NCBI GenBank assembly: GCA_009912175.1
Contig: WNDQ01000010.1
Coordinates: 1 to 64,000, forward strand
Source: Paracidovorax wautersii
Lineage (GTDB): Bacteria > Pseudomonadota > Gammaproteobacteria > Burkholderiales > Burkholderiaceae_C
DNA length: 64,000 nt
Direction: 5' to 3'
Shown: piece by piece, positions 55,946 through 64,000 of the stretch
Layout of the letters: each line of letters opens with the position of its first letter
Position numbering within the stretch: position 1 is the first letter of the stretch
Notes under the pieces: model-generated
The model's input: the letters and a program-made list of their open reading frames with translations, nothing else
What the model was told of the DNA's origin: nothing
Databases searched by the model: none
Translations under genes and position numbers: made by a program

Positions 55946-56108
55946 AGAACGTGTTTACGATCTTTTCATGGGGTGCGCAGGGCTTCAAAACGCGCCCGCT
56001 CCGCGTTGCACGCCTTGCAAAGGCCGCCAGCATTGGCTGCGGCCTGCGCCTTGATCGGGCGCGTTTTGAAGCCCTGCGCACCCCATGAAAAGATCGTAAA
56101 CACGTTCT
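55946..56108. repeat. Perfect 53-bp inverted repeat with internal hairpin
   Basis: The arms 55946-55998 and 56056-56108 are perfectly complementary over 53 bp (ends AGAACGTGTTTACGATC and its complement) with a 57-nt spacer. The spacer has its own imperfect hairpin (AGGCCGCCAGC / GCTGCGGCCT). The element sits exactly between the cytochrome c start and the stop codon of the ABC ATPase gene. TTA flanks both sides (55944-55946 and 56108-56110), perhaps a short target duplication. The size and symmetry fit a MITE-like palindromic repeat or a strong terminator between units. I cannot tell whether copies exist elsewhere in the genome. Confidence 0.8.
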
Positions 56109-56986
56109 TACCAGCTGTCGGCCAGGCCCAGATAGCCGAGCGCTTCGCGCCGCAGCTCAGCCAGTGCCGGGTCGCCCCGGTGGCGCGGGTAGGCCTGGTC
56201 CACACGCAGCTCGGCCACGATGCGGGCCGGGCGCGGGCTGAAAATCACCACGCGCTGGGCCAGGAACAAGGCCTCTTCGACGTCGTGCGTGACCAGTAGC
56301 GCCGAAAAGCCCTGCTGCTGCCACAGGCGCACCAGTTCGCCCTGCATCTGCAGCCGCGTGAGCGAGTCGAGCTTGCCCAGCGGCTCGTCGAGCACCAGCA
56401 GCTGCGGGTCGTTGACCAGCGCGCGCGCCAGCGCCACACGCTGCGCCATGCCGCCCGAGAGCTGGTGCGGATGGGCTTGCGCAAAGTCGGACAGGCCGAC
56501 CAGCGCCAACGCCTGGTCGACACGGGCCTTCTGGTCCTTGAGCAGGCCGCGCGCCTGCGGGCCCAGCGCCACGTTGTCCCACACCGTGCGCCAGGGAAAC
56601 AGCGTCGGGTCCTGGAACACGACGATGCGTGAAGGGTCGGGCCGCGTGATCGGCTGGCCGTCCTGCTCGATGTGGCCGGCCGTGGCCGGCTCCAGGCCCG
56701 TCACCAGCCGCAGCAGCGTCGATTTTCCGCAGCCGCTGGGGCCCAGCAGCGCAACGAACTCGCCGGGCGCCACACGCAGGTCGACCTCGTCGAGCACCTG
56801 CAGCGGGCCCGCGGGTGTCTTGAACCAATGGCTCACGCCCTGCGCGCCGATGTGCGCGCCGCGCGCCGGCTGGGCAGCGGCAGGCGCTGCGGGCTCGGGT
56901 GCCGCGGCCTGCTCGCGCTGCGCCTGCAGCGTGTCGTCCAGGCCCTCGGGGATCTCGGTGTTGAATCCAGTGGCCACGACTACCAT
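56108..56986 (-). CDS. ABC transporter ATP-binding protein, SsuB/TauB type
   Basis: The 292-residue ATPase has a Pro/Ala-rich N-terminal tail, Walker A GPSGCGKST, VVFQDPTLFPWRTVWDNV, signature LSGGMAQR, Walker B LLVLDEP and LVTHD. These are complete. The ATG at 56986 overlaps the stop of the permease gene (56980-56982). With the permease and binding protein (58217-59182) it forms a second SsuABC-type importer. Its stop codon abuts the big inverted repeat, which may end transcription. Confidence 0.92.
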   Translation of the reverse strand: MVVVATGFNTEIPEGLDDTLQAQREQAAAPEPAAPAAAQPARGAHIGAQGVSHWFKTPAGPLQVLDEVDLRVAPGEFVALLGPSGCGKSTLLRLVTGLEPATAGHIEQDGQPITRPDPSRIVVFQDPTLFPWRTVWDNVALGPQARGLLKDQKARVDQALALVGLSDFAQAHPHQLSGGMAQRVALARALVNDPQLLVLDEPLGKLDSLTRLQMQGELVRLWQQQGFSALLVTHDVEEALFLAQRVVIFSPRPARIVAELRVDQAYPRHRGDPALAELRREALGYLGLADSW

Positions 56987-58047
56987 TTGACGGTTCCTTT
57001 CTGCCACGACAGCACGTGGTCGCGGATGGCGAACAGCAGCGTGATCAGGCCCGAACACAGCGCGGCCATGACCAGCAGCGCCGTGTACATGTTGGCGTAG
57101 GCGGCCCAGCCCTGCGCCCATTGCAGGTACCAGCCCAGGCCGGCCTTGACGCCCATCATCTCGGCCGTGATCAGCACCGAGAACGACGCGCCCAGCGCCA
57201 TGAAGAAGCCCACGAAGACCTGCGGCAGCGCAGCCGGAATGGCCACCCGCAGCACCAGGAACCATTCAGAGGCACCCAGCGTGCGCGCCACGTCGTAGTA
57301 GCTCTTGTTGACCGAAGCCACGCCCGACCAGGTCAGCACCGCCAGCGGGAAGAAGGACGCCAGCGCCACCAGGAAAACGGCGGCGGCGTAGCTCGACGGC
57401 GCAAAAAAGAAAGCCAGCGGCAGCAGCGCCGAGGCCGGCACCGGCCCCAGGAAACGCAGCACCGGATGCACCCAGTAGCCCGCGATGCGCGACCAGCCGA
57501 TCAGCACGCCGGTCAGGAAACCGACGATGGCGCCCAGCACCAGCCCGTGCAGCAGCAGCCGCGCCGAATACAGCGTGGAGTTGCCCAGGCGCTGCCAGTC
57601 CTCGGCCACGACGTCGATCAGGCTTTGCGGCGGCGCAAAGAACGGCGGCGGCAGCACGCCCAGCTTGGCCGTGAGCACTTCCCACAGCGCCAGCAGCAGC
57701 GGCGCGGCCACCAGCCAGGCGCCGGCATGGCGCACGCCACGGCCGGCCACACCCAGCACGGCCAGCAGCAACAGCACCGCGCCCGCGACCAGCGCCGCAA
57801 TGCCGAACTCCTGCGTGTAGGCCCAGTCGGAGAAACCCACCTCGCGGTTGGGCCAGGCCAGCGTGAGCGCGCCCAGCGCCAGCCAGGTGACGGCGGCCAG
57901 CACGCCCGTGCGCCACAGGCCGCGCGGCGCGGCCTCCGCCAGCAGGGGGGCCGCGGCGGCATCGCGCCCGCGTGGCGGGGGTGTGCGTACAGCGCCCGGT
58001 CGTGAGCCCGACAGCGGGCCCGGTAGATCAGTGGAAACGGTACTCAT
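56980..58047 (-). CDS. ABC transporter permease, SsuC/TauC type
   Basis: The 355-residue permease has about eight hydrophobic segments, longer than usual because of an N-terminal extension with two extra helices (TGVLAAVTWLALGALTLAW, GIAALVAGAVLLLLAVLGV). The coupling loop KSYYDVARTLGASEWFLVLRVAIPAALPQVFVG is typical of the family. The ATG at 58047 is favoured over one at 58071. It belongs to the importer with the ATPase at 56108 and binding protein at 58217; a large hairpin separates it from the binding-protein gene. Confidence 0.9.
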   Translation of the reverse strand: MSTVSTDLPGPLSGSRPGAVRTPPPRGRDAAAAPLLAEAAPRGLWRTGVLAAVTWLALGALTLAWPNREVGFSDWAYTQEFGIAALVAGAVLLLLAVLGVAGRGVRHAGAWLVAAPLLLALWEVLTAKLGVLPPPFFAPPQSLIDVVAEDWQRLGNSTLYSARLLLHGLVLGAIVGFLTGVLIGWSRIAGYWVHPVLRFLGPVPASALLPLAFFFAPSSYAAAVFLVALASFFPLAVLTWSGVASVNKSYYDVARTLGASEWFLVLRVAIPAALPQVFVGFFMALGASFSVLITAEMMGVKAGLGWYLQWAQGWAAYANMYTALLVMAALCSGLITLLFAIRDHVLSWQKGTVKW

Positions 58048-58160
58048 CGGATTGCGGCTCCTCGGTGGCATCGGCCATGGGCGATGCAGGTGTTGGTCAG
58101 CGTAGGCCCGCGGCGCGGGCCCGCCAACGAACGAATGCGCATGTCCATATCGGCCAAGAC

Positions 58161-58201
58161 AACGCGCCCGCGTGCCGTGTGCGACGGCAGGCGGGCGCGT
58201 T
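58161..58201. terminator. Hairpin between binding-protein and permease genes
   Basis: Arms AACGCGCCCGC (58161-58171) and GCGGGCGCGTT (58191-58201) pair perfectly; inside, TGCCGT and ACGGCA pair too, leaving a 5-nt loop and one mismatched G pair. On the minus strand this strong hairpin follows the binding-protein gene. It may protect or attenuate the mRNA so that binding protein is made in excess over permease and ATPase. Confidence 0.5.
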
Positions 58202-58216
58202 CACACGTTGGCCAGG

Positions 58217-59182
58217 TCAGGCCAGCACGTCGGTGGTGACCACCTCGGCAAAACGTTTGGGGTCGGTCGAGGTCTTGAGGATGCCGGCCTTGCGGAAGTC
58301 CTGCGCGAAGTACTCGACCTCGGCGCGCAGATTCTGGCCGGCCGGGTGGTGCGCGTAGTTGGTGGTGTGGATCAGGCTGCGCAGTTCCGCCTCGGTGATC
58401 TTGGGCGTGTACTTGGCGTACAGGCGCGCGGCCTCGTTGGGGTTGTCGGCGGTGAACTGCGCGGCCTGGGCCAGCGAACGCACCACGGCGGCGGCGGTGG
58501 CGCGGTCCTCGCGCACCAGCTTGCCGCTGGCGGCCAGCACGCAGCAGATCTTCTGCGCGTACTCGCCCGTGCCGCTGTCGCCGATCTCGGCGAACACGCC
58601 GGGGTTGCGTTTTTCGATCAGGTAGACGTTGGGGTCGCCGTCGGCGATCGCCTGGATCTCGCCCTTCTTGACCGCCACGTCGAGCAGGTCGGCCGGGTAG
58701 ACGCGGTATTCGACGTTCTTGATGCCGTTCTTGTAGAGGTGGATGTCGAAGAAGTTCTTGGCCGGGCTGTTGAGATCACTCACGCCAATGGCCTTGCCGC
58801 GCAGCTGCTCGATGCTGGTGATGCCCGCGCTTTTCAGGCCCACCAGCCGCAGGCAGCCGCCGTGCACGCTGCCGACCACCTTGACGTCGAAGCCGGCTTC
58901 GAGCGGCTTGAGCCAGCGGTGGATCAGGCCGACGCCGACGTCGGCCTTGTTGGTGGCCAGCGCCTCCAGCAGCTGGTCGGCCGCGCCCGCCCAGTTCAGC
59001 GTCTCGACCTGCAGGCCGTTCTGCTCGAAGATGCCGCGCTCGAAGGCCACGGGGATCGGGGAATGGCAGTAGGACGCCTGGCTCCAGGCCAGCGTGATCT
59101 TTTTCTTGGGCTGGGCGAAGGCGCCCGTGGCGCGCAGGACACGGCGGCGGCTGAGGCCGGCGCGGATGGAATCGTGGCTCAT
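58217..59182 (-). CDS. SsuA/NMT1-type ABC substrate-binding protein with shortened Tat signal
   Basis: The 321-residue protein is a close paralogue of the one at 29630-30682 (ITLAWSQASYCHSPIPVAFERGIFEQNG, AADQLLEALATNKADVGVG, LKPLEAGFDVKVVG, RSLIHTTNYAHHPAG). It has the twin-arginine motif LSRRRVLRATG, but the hydrophobic core that should follow is only ATGAFAQ; the paralogue has over 20 residues there. An in-frame deletion of part of the signal is likely, so export may be impaired. The gene leads the SsuABC-type operon on the minus strand. Confidence 0.85.
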   Translation of the reverse strand: MSHDSIRAGLSRRRVLRATGAFAQPKKKITLAWSQASYCHSPIPVAFERGIFEQNGLQVETLNWAGAADQLLEALATNKADVGVGLIHRWLKPLEAGFDVKVVGSVHGGCLRLVGLKSAGITSIEQLRGKAIGVSDLNSPAKNFFDIHLYKNGIKNVEYRVYPADLLDVAVKKGEIQAIADGDPNVYLIEKRNPGVFAEIGDSGTGEYAQKICCVLAASGKLVREDRATAAAVVRSLAQAAQFTADNPNEAARLYAKYTPKITEAELRSLIHTTNYAHHPAGQNLRAEVEYFAQDFRKAGILKTSTDPKRFAEVVTTDVLA

Positions 59183-59199
59183 GGAAACCCCTCAGTTCG

Positions 59200-59244
59200 T
59201 TATGCGCGGGCGATTCCACGAAGGTTTTCACATGAGCTTATGCG
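59200..59244. promoter_or_regulatory. TTATGCG motifs upstream of the SsuA-like gene
   Basis: Two copies of TTATGCG (59200-59206 and 59238-59244) lie within 62 bp upstream of the binding-protein start at 59182. The same motif occurs three times before the paralogous gene at 29630. Shared regulation is inferred. Confidence 0.4.
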
Positions 59245-59248
59245 GGAC

Positions 59249-60517
59249 TCAGTGGAAGAACTCGGCGATCAGCGTCGCGCCCAGGAAAGTGCCGGCATTG
59301 GCCGCGAACGACACCACCACGATGCGCCAGCCCAGCTGGCGGAAGGCCGGGATGTCCTTGGCGATCGACAGGCCGGCAATCGTCAGCATGGGCGTGATGA
59401 CAGCCAGGAAGTTGACCTTGGCGTGCCAGTCGGCGATCTGCGCGGCCCAGGGGCACAGCGGCGAGGTCAGGAACATCGCGACGATGGACACCCAGCACAC
59501 GGCCGGAATACGCCGGCCGGTGAGCGCGCACAGCGCATCGCCCACGGCCACCGCGCCGATCATCAGCGCCACGGCCGCCAGCGAGTCCACGGGCGCGACC
59601 TTGAAGGCGATCCAGTTGCCCACCAGCGTGAGCACGCCGGCAAAGACCCAGGCCGCGGCGCGCCCGGTCCAGCCCAGATCGGGCGTATGGACCGGCACGG
59701 CGGCCGGGCGGGTCGCCACGGTGGCCGTCGATGACACGTCCTGGCGGCCACGGCGCCCCAGAACGGGTTCGAGCACGCGGTAGCCCCAGACCGCCAGCGG
59801 CAGCGAGATGAACAGCGTGAAGTAGGTGCCGATGGTCGTGGTGATGAGGTTGCTGGCGGCCGCCAGCGTCGCCACTTCCTTGGCCACTTCGGGCGTCTGC
59901 TGCGCGGCGATGGCGCCGGCCGCCGCCGCCATCATGCTGCCCGACCCGACCCCCGCGCCCATGGCCAGCGAATACGGGTGGAACCAGCCCAGGCTGGCCA
60001 GCAGCCCCGCGACCAGCGAGATGAAGATGGCGCCGAACAGCGTGCCCGTGAGGTATTCGGCCAGCACGCCGCGGCCTTCGGGCGAGTCCATGCCGTAGCG
60101 CTCGCCGATGATGGCCAGGCTGGGCTCGCGCCCGACCGAGAAGGTCGCGCCGATGGCCTCGCGCTTGATGCCCAGCAGCAGCGCCAGCGGCAGGCCGACC
60201 AGGATGGTGCCCACGAAGTGACCCAGCTCCTGGAAGGCCAGCGCCCAGCCGGCCTGCGCGATCTTGGGCAGGTTGCCGCCCACCATCAGCCCGAGCTTGG
60301 CGATGAACAGCAGCAGCGCCGGCTGCAGGATGGCCGCGGCCTTGAACTGCTGCGCCGCGTCCATGGGCAGCAGCACGACCTTGGCCGAGCCCAGCGGGAT
60401 GTTGATCGGGCCGATCAGCTCGGCCACGACCAGAATGGCCAGCGCCCAGGCCAGCAGGCCGGGCTTGAGGCGGACGTTGGGCAGCGCGGATGGCGCCTCG
60501 AAGGGACGGGTCGACAT
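59249..60517 (-). CDS. DUF3100 family integral membrane protein
   Basis: The 422-residue protein has about ten hydrophobic segments, for example LLAWALAILVVAELIGPI, IFISLVAGLLASLGWF and FLAVITPMLTIAGLSIA, with motifs GREPSLAIIGERYGMDSPEGRGVLAEYLTGTLFG in parts and SLAMGAGVGSGSMMAAAAGAI. It matches the DUF3100 family of putative transporters of unknown substrate. It is the last gene of the ALDH/HIBADH unit on the minus strand, so it may carry the substrate or a product of that pathway. Confidence 0.75.
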   Translation of the reverse strand: MSTRPFEAPSALPNVRLKPGLLAWALAILVVAELIGPINIPLGSAKVVLLPMDAAQQFKAAAILQPALLLFIAKLGLMVGGNLPKIAQAGWALAFQELGHFVGTILVGLPLALLLGIKREAIGATFSVGREPSLAIIGERYGMDSPEGRGVLAEYLTGTLFGAIFISLVAGLLASLGWFHPYSLAMGAGVGSGSMMAAAAGAIAAQQTPEVAKEVATLAAASNLITTTIGTYFTLFISLPLAVWGYRVLEPVLGRRGRQDVSSTATVATRPAAVPVHTPDLGWTGRAAAWVFAGVLTLVGNWIAFKVAPVDSLAAVALMIGAVAVGDALCALTGRRIPAVCWVSIVAMFLTSPLCPWAAQIADWHAKVNFLAVITPMLTIAGLSIAKDIPAFRQLGWRIVVVSFAANAGTFLGATLIAEFFH

Positions 60518-60626
60518 GGTTTTTATTCCTCCAGCGGGGTTATGGATTCAACGATGAAATCGGTCGAAGCAACCGACAGCGCCGGCGGCCCTCCTGCGCC
60601 GTCCCCGCGCTGCGGAAAAGGACGAA

Positions 60627-62141
60627 CTATAGATAGCCGAACGGCGTGGCGGGCTGGGCGGCGGTCTCGATCCACACACTCTTGACCTGCGTGTACTCGT
60701 GCAAGGCTTCAACGCCGCTGCTGCGGCCATAGCCGCTGAGGCCATAGCCGCCGAAGGGCGAAGCCACGTTGATGGTCTTGTAGCCGTTGACCCAGAAGGT
60801 GCCGGCACGAATGGCCGCCGCCAGGCGGTGGCCGCGTGCCACGTCACGTGTCCAGACGGCGCCGGCCAGGCCGAATTCGCTGTCGTTGGCCATGGCGATG
60901 GCTTCTTCCTCCGTGTCGAAGGGAATGACCACCACCACTGGACCGAACACCTCGGTACGAGCAATCTTCATGCCGTTGTTGGCGCCGCAGAGCACGGTCG
61001 GCCGCACAAAATAACCTTCGCCGCCAGCCGCACCGCCTGTGGCCAGGCGGGCGCCCTCGGCCACGCCGGCCTCGATCATCGTGCGCACGTGGTCGAACTG
61101 ACGCGCGTTGCAGATCGGGCCGACATCGGTGCCGTCCTCGCCGGGCGCGCCCAGGCGGATCTGCTCGGCGCCACGCACCAGCCGCTCGACAAACGCGTCG
61201 TGCACGCTGCGCTGCACCAGCAGGCGCGAGCCCGACACGCAGCTCTGGCCCGCGCCCGAGAAGATCGCGGCCTGCGCGCCCAGGCAGGCGCGCTCCAGGT
61301 CGGCGTCCTCGAACACGATGTTGGCCGACTTGCCGCCCAGCTCCAGCACGCAGGGCAGCAGCCGCTCGGCCGCCGCGCGCGCAATGTGGCGGCCGGTGGC
61401 GGGCGAGCCCACAAACACCACCTTCTGCACCACAGGCTGCGCCAGCGCGTGCTGGCCCGTGGTGTGGCCGTAGCCGGCCAGCACGTTGACCAGGCCGGTG
61501 GGCACGCCGGCTTGTTCGGCCAGCCGCGCCAGCGCCAGCGAGGTGAAGGGCGTGAGCTCCGACGGCTTGAGCAGCACCGCGTTGCCCATGGCAATGGCCG
61601 GCGCCACCTGCCAGCCGGCGGTGAAGATGGGCGCGTTCCACGGCGTGATCTGCAGCACCGTGCCCAGCGGCTCGCGCCGCGTGTAGTTGAGGTGGCTGGT
61701 GGGCACCGGGATGACGTCGCCGTAGAGCTTGTCGGTCCAGCCGGCGTAGTACTCGAACATCTCGGCCACCTTGGCGACCTCGCCGCGGCAGTCGCGGATC
61801 GGTTTGCCCGCCACCAGCGATTCCAGCCGCGCCAGCGGCTCGACGTGCGCGCGCAGCTGCTGCGCGATGGCGTGCATGACACGGCCACGCGCGGCGTGCG
61901 TCAGCGCCCACCACTGGCGCTGCGCGGCAGCGGCCGCGCGCGCGGCGGCGTCGACCACCTCGGGGCCGGCATCGGCATAGGCCAGCGAGGCTTGCCCGGT
62001 GGCCGCGTCGTAGAGCTGAACGGGCTCGCCTGCGCCAGGCAGGATGCGGCCGTCAACGTAGGAGCCCACGCCAGCGGCGTCGGGGAAAAATTCGGCGAAC
62101 AGCAGGTGGACCTGCTCGGCATGGGTAGCGGTGGTGTTCAT
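60627..62141 (-). CDS. NAD(P)-dependent aldehyde dehydrogenase
   Basis: The 504-residue enzyme has the ALDH fold: ITPWNAPIFTAGWQVAPAIAMGNAVLLKPSE, FVGSPATGRHIA, ELGGKSANIVF with the catalytic Glu, and GAGQSCVSGSRL with the catalytic Cys. It oxidises an aldehyde to a carboxylate. It is 37 bp after the HIBADH-like gene and before the DUF3100 gene, so an alcohol or hydroxy acid is probably oxidised by the former and the aldehyde by this enzyme. Confidence 0.93.
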   Translation of the reverse strand: MNTTATHAEQVHLLFAEFFPDAAGVGSYVDGRILPGAGEPVQLYDAATGQASLAYADAGPEVVDAAARAAAAAQRQWWALTHAARGRVMHAIAQQLRAHVEPLARLESLVAGKPIRDCRGEVAKVAEMFEYYAGWTDKLYGDVIPVPTSHLNYTRREPLGTVLQITPWNAPIFTAGWQVAPAIAMGNAVLLKPSELTPFTSLALARLAEQAGVPTGLVNVLAGYGHTTGQHALAQPVVQKVVFVGSPATGRHIARAAAERLLPCVLELGGKSANIVFEDADLERACLGAQAAIFSGAGQSCVSGSRLLVQRSVHDAFVERLVRGAEQIRLGAPGEDGTDVGPICNARQFDHVRTMIEAGVAEGARLATGGAAGGEGYFVRPTVLCGANNGMKIARTEVFGPVVVVIPFDTEEEAIAMANDSEFGLAGAVWTRDVARGHRLAAAIRAGTFWVNGYKTINVASPFGGYGLSGYGRSSGVEALHEYTQVKSVWIETAAQPATPFGYL

Positions 62142-62178
62142 GGCGGTGAAACAAAAAAGAGAGGGAGGCCGGGCCGCT

Positions 62179-63078
62179 TCAAGCGCCCGTCGTCGTGCGG
62201 TCGCCCTCGAAGGCGACGATGCGGTTGAAGTCCTCGCCGTCGGCCAGCGCGGCGGCGCTCGCGGCCCACAGGTCGCCCGCGGCCTGCGACAGTGCGGCGG
62301 TCGCGCCGGTCTGCGCCAGCAGGTCCATGGCCAGGCCGATGCCCTTGCGCATGAGCTTCATCGTGAAGCCCGAGTCGAAAGCGTCGTTGAAAACCCAGGT
62401 CGGGTAGTTGACCTGCGTGGCCGCGCTGCGGCCCGAGCCGGCGTTGATGCCTTCAAACACCTGTTGCGGGTCCAGCCCCGCCGCCCGCGCGATACGCTCG
62501 GCCTCGCCCGCCAGCGCCAGCTGGGCGCCGCACAGCAGGTTGTTGAGCAGCTTGGTCACGTGGCCCGCGCCCGTGGGGCCGACGTGCACGTGCTTGGCGC
62601 TCAGCGCCTGGATGACCGGCAGGCAGTCGGCGATCACCGCCGCGTCGCCGCCCAGCACCATGGTCATGGTGCCGTTGGCCGCGCCCTTGGGGCCGCCGCT
62701 GACGGGGCCGTCGATCAGCGCCACGCCCCGCGCGGCCAGCGCGGCGGCCACCTTGCGGGTGCTGGCCGGGCTGGCGGTGGTGGTGTCGATCACCACCAGG
62801 CCGGGCCGGGCGGCCAGCAGCACGCCGCCGTCGCCCAACACGACCTGCTCGACGATGCCCGACGTGGGCAGCGACAGCACCAGCACGTCCACCCGCGCGG
62901 CCAGCGCGGCCACGCTGTCGGCCACCGCCAGGCCCGCGGCCAAGGCCTTGCCGCGCGCGGCGGGCAGCGCATCAAAACCGGTCACCTCGAACTGTTTGCG
63001 CTGCAGCGTCAGCGCCATGCCCAGGCCCATATTGCCCAGGCCGATCACACCCACGGTCGTCATCGTCGTCTCATCCAT
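62179..63078 (-). CDS. 3-hydroxyisobutyrate dehydrogenase-like oxidoreductase
   Basis: The 299-residue enzyme has the NAD(P) motif GLGNMG, the GPVSGGPKGA substrate loop and the catalytic Lys region GHVTKLLNNLLCG. It belongs to the beta-hydroxyacid dehydrogenase family (3-hydroxyisobutyrate, tartronate semialdehyde, L-threonate dehydrogenases). The N-terminal MDETTMTTVGVIG leaves two possible starts; the ATG at 63078 is used. It leads the operon with ALDH and DUF3100 and is divergent from nothing; a LysR gene lies upstream on the same strand. Confidence 0.9.
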   Translation of the reverse strand: MDETTMTTVGVIGLGNMGLGMALTLQRKQFEVTGFDALPAARGKALAAGLAVADSVAALAARVDVLVLSLPTSGIVEQVVLGDGGVLLAARPGLVVIDTTTASPASTRKVAAALAARGVALIDGPVSGGPKGAANGTMTMVLGGDAAVIADCLPVIQALSAKHVHVGPTGAGHVTKLLNNLLCGAQLALAGEAERIARAAGLDPQQVFEGINAGSGRSAATQVNYPTWVFNDAFDSGFTMKLMRKGIGLAMDLLAQTGATAALSQAAGDLWAASAAALADGEDFNRIVAFEGDRTTTGA

Positions 63079-63239
63079 TGCTTGAAGAATTCAGGGATTC
63101 AGCGCGGCGGCTACCGCGTGTGGGCAGTGTGAAATCGACGAGCGTTCGAAACAACCTCACGGTTTCATGAAGTTTGTTCTGATTTTTCGATGGCAGAAAA
63201 ACTGTGGACAACCAACGTGCCACACGGCGCTCCCAGGCT

Positions 63240-64000
63240 TCAGTCGCCGCTGACCTGGAAGGCCTTCATGAGCGAGGCGCTGTAGGACACGAATCGCGAA
63301 GCCGCCAGCGACAGGCGGCGCCCGGTCCGTGTGATGAGGTGGGCCTCGGCATGGGCAAACAGCGGCTCGGCGATCGGCACGGCCACCAGCAGCCCCTGCG
63401 CGATCTCGGTGTCCACCGCAAAACGCGGCAGCACCGTCACGCCGTGGCTCAGCATCACGTAGTGTTTGAGCACGCTGATCGAGTTGGTGCTGACCTTGGG
63501 TTCGACGTGAAGGCGCGCGCTGTAGGCCGCCAGCGCCAGCAGCTGGCGGGTGCCGTAGGCACCGTGCATGAGCCCGAGGTCGACACGCGCGACCTCGGCC
63601 AGCGTGCAACGCGCCTGTTGCGCCAGCGCGTGGCGGGGGTGCACGATGGCATGCATGGGCTGCTGGTGGCGCGTGCGCGTGACGATGCGCGCATCCGGCG
63701 GCGGGTTGTAGACCAAGCCGATCTCGACCTCGTCCTCGGCCACGCGGCGGATCACCTCGTTGGTGCCGGCCAGGTCCAGCGTGAGCGAGATCTGCGGGTG
63801 GCGCGCGCCGAAGTGCGCCACGGCGGCGGCCATCAGGTCGCCCACAAACCCCTCGCCCAGCACCACGGCCACGTGCCCGCGCCGCAGGCCGCGCAGCTCG
63901 CCGACCTTGCTCAGCAGGTCCGCCTGGTGCGACTGCTGTTCGCGGTAGTAATCGGCCACGAGCTGGCCGGCCTCGGTCGGCATGATGCCGCGCCGGTGGC
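63240..64000 (-). CDS. LysR family transcriptional regulator (5' end outside window)
   Basis: The frame is open to the window edge. Starting with HRRGIMPTEAGQLV, which is the usual end of the LysR wing, it continues with the linker helix and a periplasmic-binding-fold effector domain (LRGLRRGHVAVVLGEGFVGDLMAAAVAHFGARHPQISLTLDLAG in parts, GVTVLPRFAVDTEIAQG). The missing part is the N-terminal helix-turn-helix. It precedes the HIBADH-ALDH-DUF3100 unit by 161 bp and is the likely regulator of it. Confidence 0.9.
   Translation of the reverse strand, partial: HRRGIMPTEAGQLVADYYREQQSHQADLLSKVGELRGLRRGHVAVVLGEGFVGDLMAAAVAHFGARHPQISLTLDLAGTNEVIRRVAEDEVEIGLVYNPPPDARIVTRTRHQQPMHAIVHPRHALAQQARCTLAEVARVDLGLMHGAYGTRQLLALAAYSARLHVEPKVSTNSISVLKHYVMLSHGVTVLPRFAVDTEIAQGLLVAVPIAEPLFAHAEAHLITRTGRRLSLAASRFVSYSASLMKAFQVSGD

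Noticed and set aside
55966-56205. A 79-codon open frame across the inverted repeat on the minus strand
   Set aside because: It spans a palindrome and the end of the ABC ATPase gene; a short frame through symmetric DNA is likely by chance.

Overview
The window is GC-rich DNA with short intergenic spaces, many ATGA stop/start overlaps and the gene families typical of a metabolically versatile Betaproteobacterium (Burkholderiales, most likely Comamonadaceae such as Variovorax, Acidovorax or Delftia relatives). This assignment is inferred from gene content and composition only. I saw no rRNA, tRNA or CRISPR array. Almost every gene belongs to nutrient scavenging: ABC and TonB uptake systems, flavin monooxygenases, dehydrogenases and their regulators.

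Layout. 1-1.7 kb: the end of a YqaE-type membrane protein, a TetR regulator and RsmE. 1.7-17.1 kb: two divergent operons around an intergenic region near 10.9 kb. The left one encodes a branched-chain-type ABC transporter (with one LivM-LivG-LivF fusion protein), an AroE-like dehydrogenase, an SDR, an epimerase and a ketosteroid-dehydrogenase-like flavoprotein. The right one encodes a Gfo/Idh/MocA oxidoreductase, an IclR regulator, a second flavoprotein, a NIPSNAP protein, a TIM-barrel isomerase/dehydratase and another SDR. Together they look like uptake and stepwise oxidation of a polyhydroxylated ring or similar acid. 17.2-30.7 kb: an organosulfur-scavenging region with an SsuABC/TauABC-type transporter, a flavin monooxygenase, two DszA/NtaA-type luciferase-like monooxygenases, two SfnB/DszC-type acyl-CoA-dehydrogenase-like oxidases, a DUF3088 protein, a MetQ/NlpA binding protein and a divergent SsuA-like binding protein. 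31.6-35.7 kb: a FecI-FecR-TonB receptor surface-signalling unit. 35.8-45.4 kb: peptide-type ABC permeases with two binding proteins but no ATPase gene, a class II aldolase, an SsuD-like monooxygenase and a second TonB receptor.

45.4-52.5 kb looks like a separate block: TetR plus a DUF1348 protein, a PAS histidine kinase with a LuxR-type response regulator, a CmpA/NrtA-type ABC transporter and cyanase. It is bordered on both sides by small gene remnants. 52.6-55.9 kb holds a PhoX phosphatase and a cytochrome c, followed by a perfect 53-bp inverted repeat. 56.1-59.2 kb is another SsuABC-type transporter, and 59.2-64 kb holds a DUF3100 membrane protein, an aldehyde dehydrogenase, a 3-hydroxyisobutyrate-dehydrogenase-like enzyme and a truncated LysR regulator.

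A striking property is the number of lesions in otherwise well-conserved genes. Single-base frameshifts or in-frame stops interrupt the LivK-like protein (twice), the Gfo/Idh oxidoreductase, the NIPSNAP protein, one SsuA-like protein, the second TonB receptor and the CmpA-like protein. The second ATPase domain of the Liv fusion also carries an Ile in place of the Walker A Thr/Ser. These are either draft-assembly errors or real decay; raw reads would decide. The best candidates for something new are the organosulfur cluster, the divergent dehydrogenase operons and the shared TTATGCG motif in front of two paralogous binding-protein genes.
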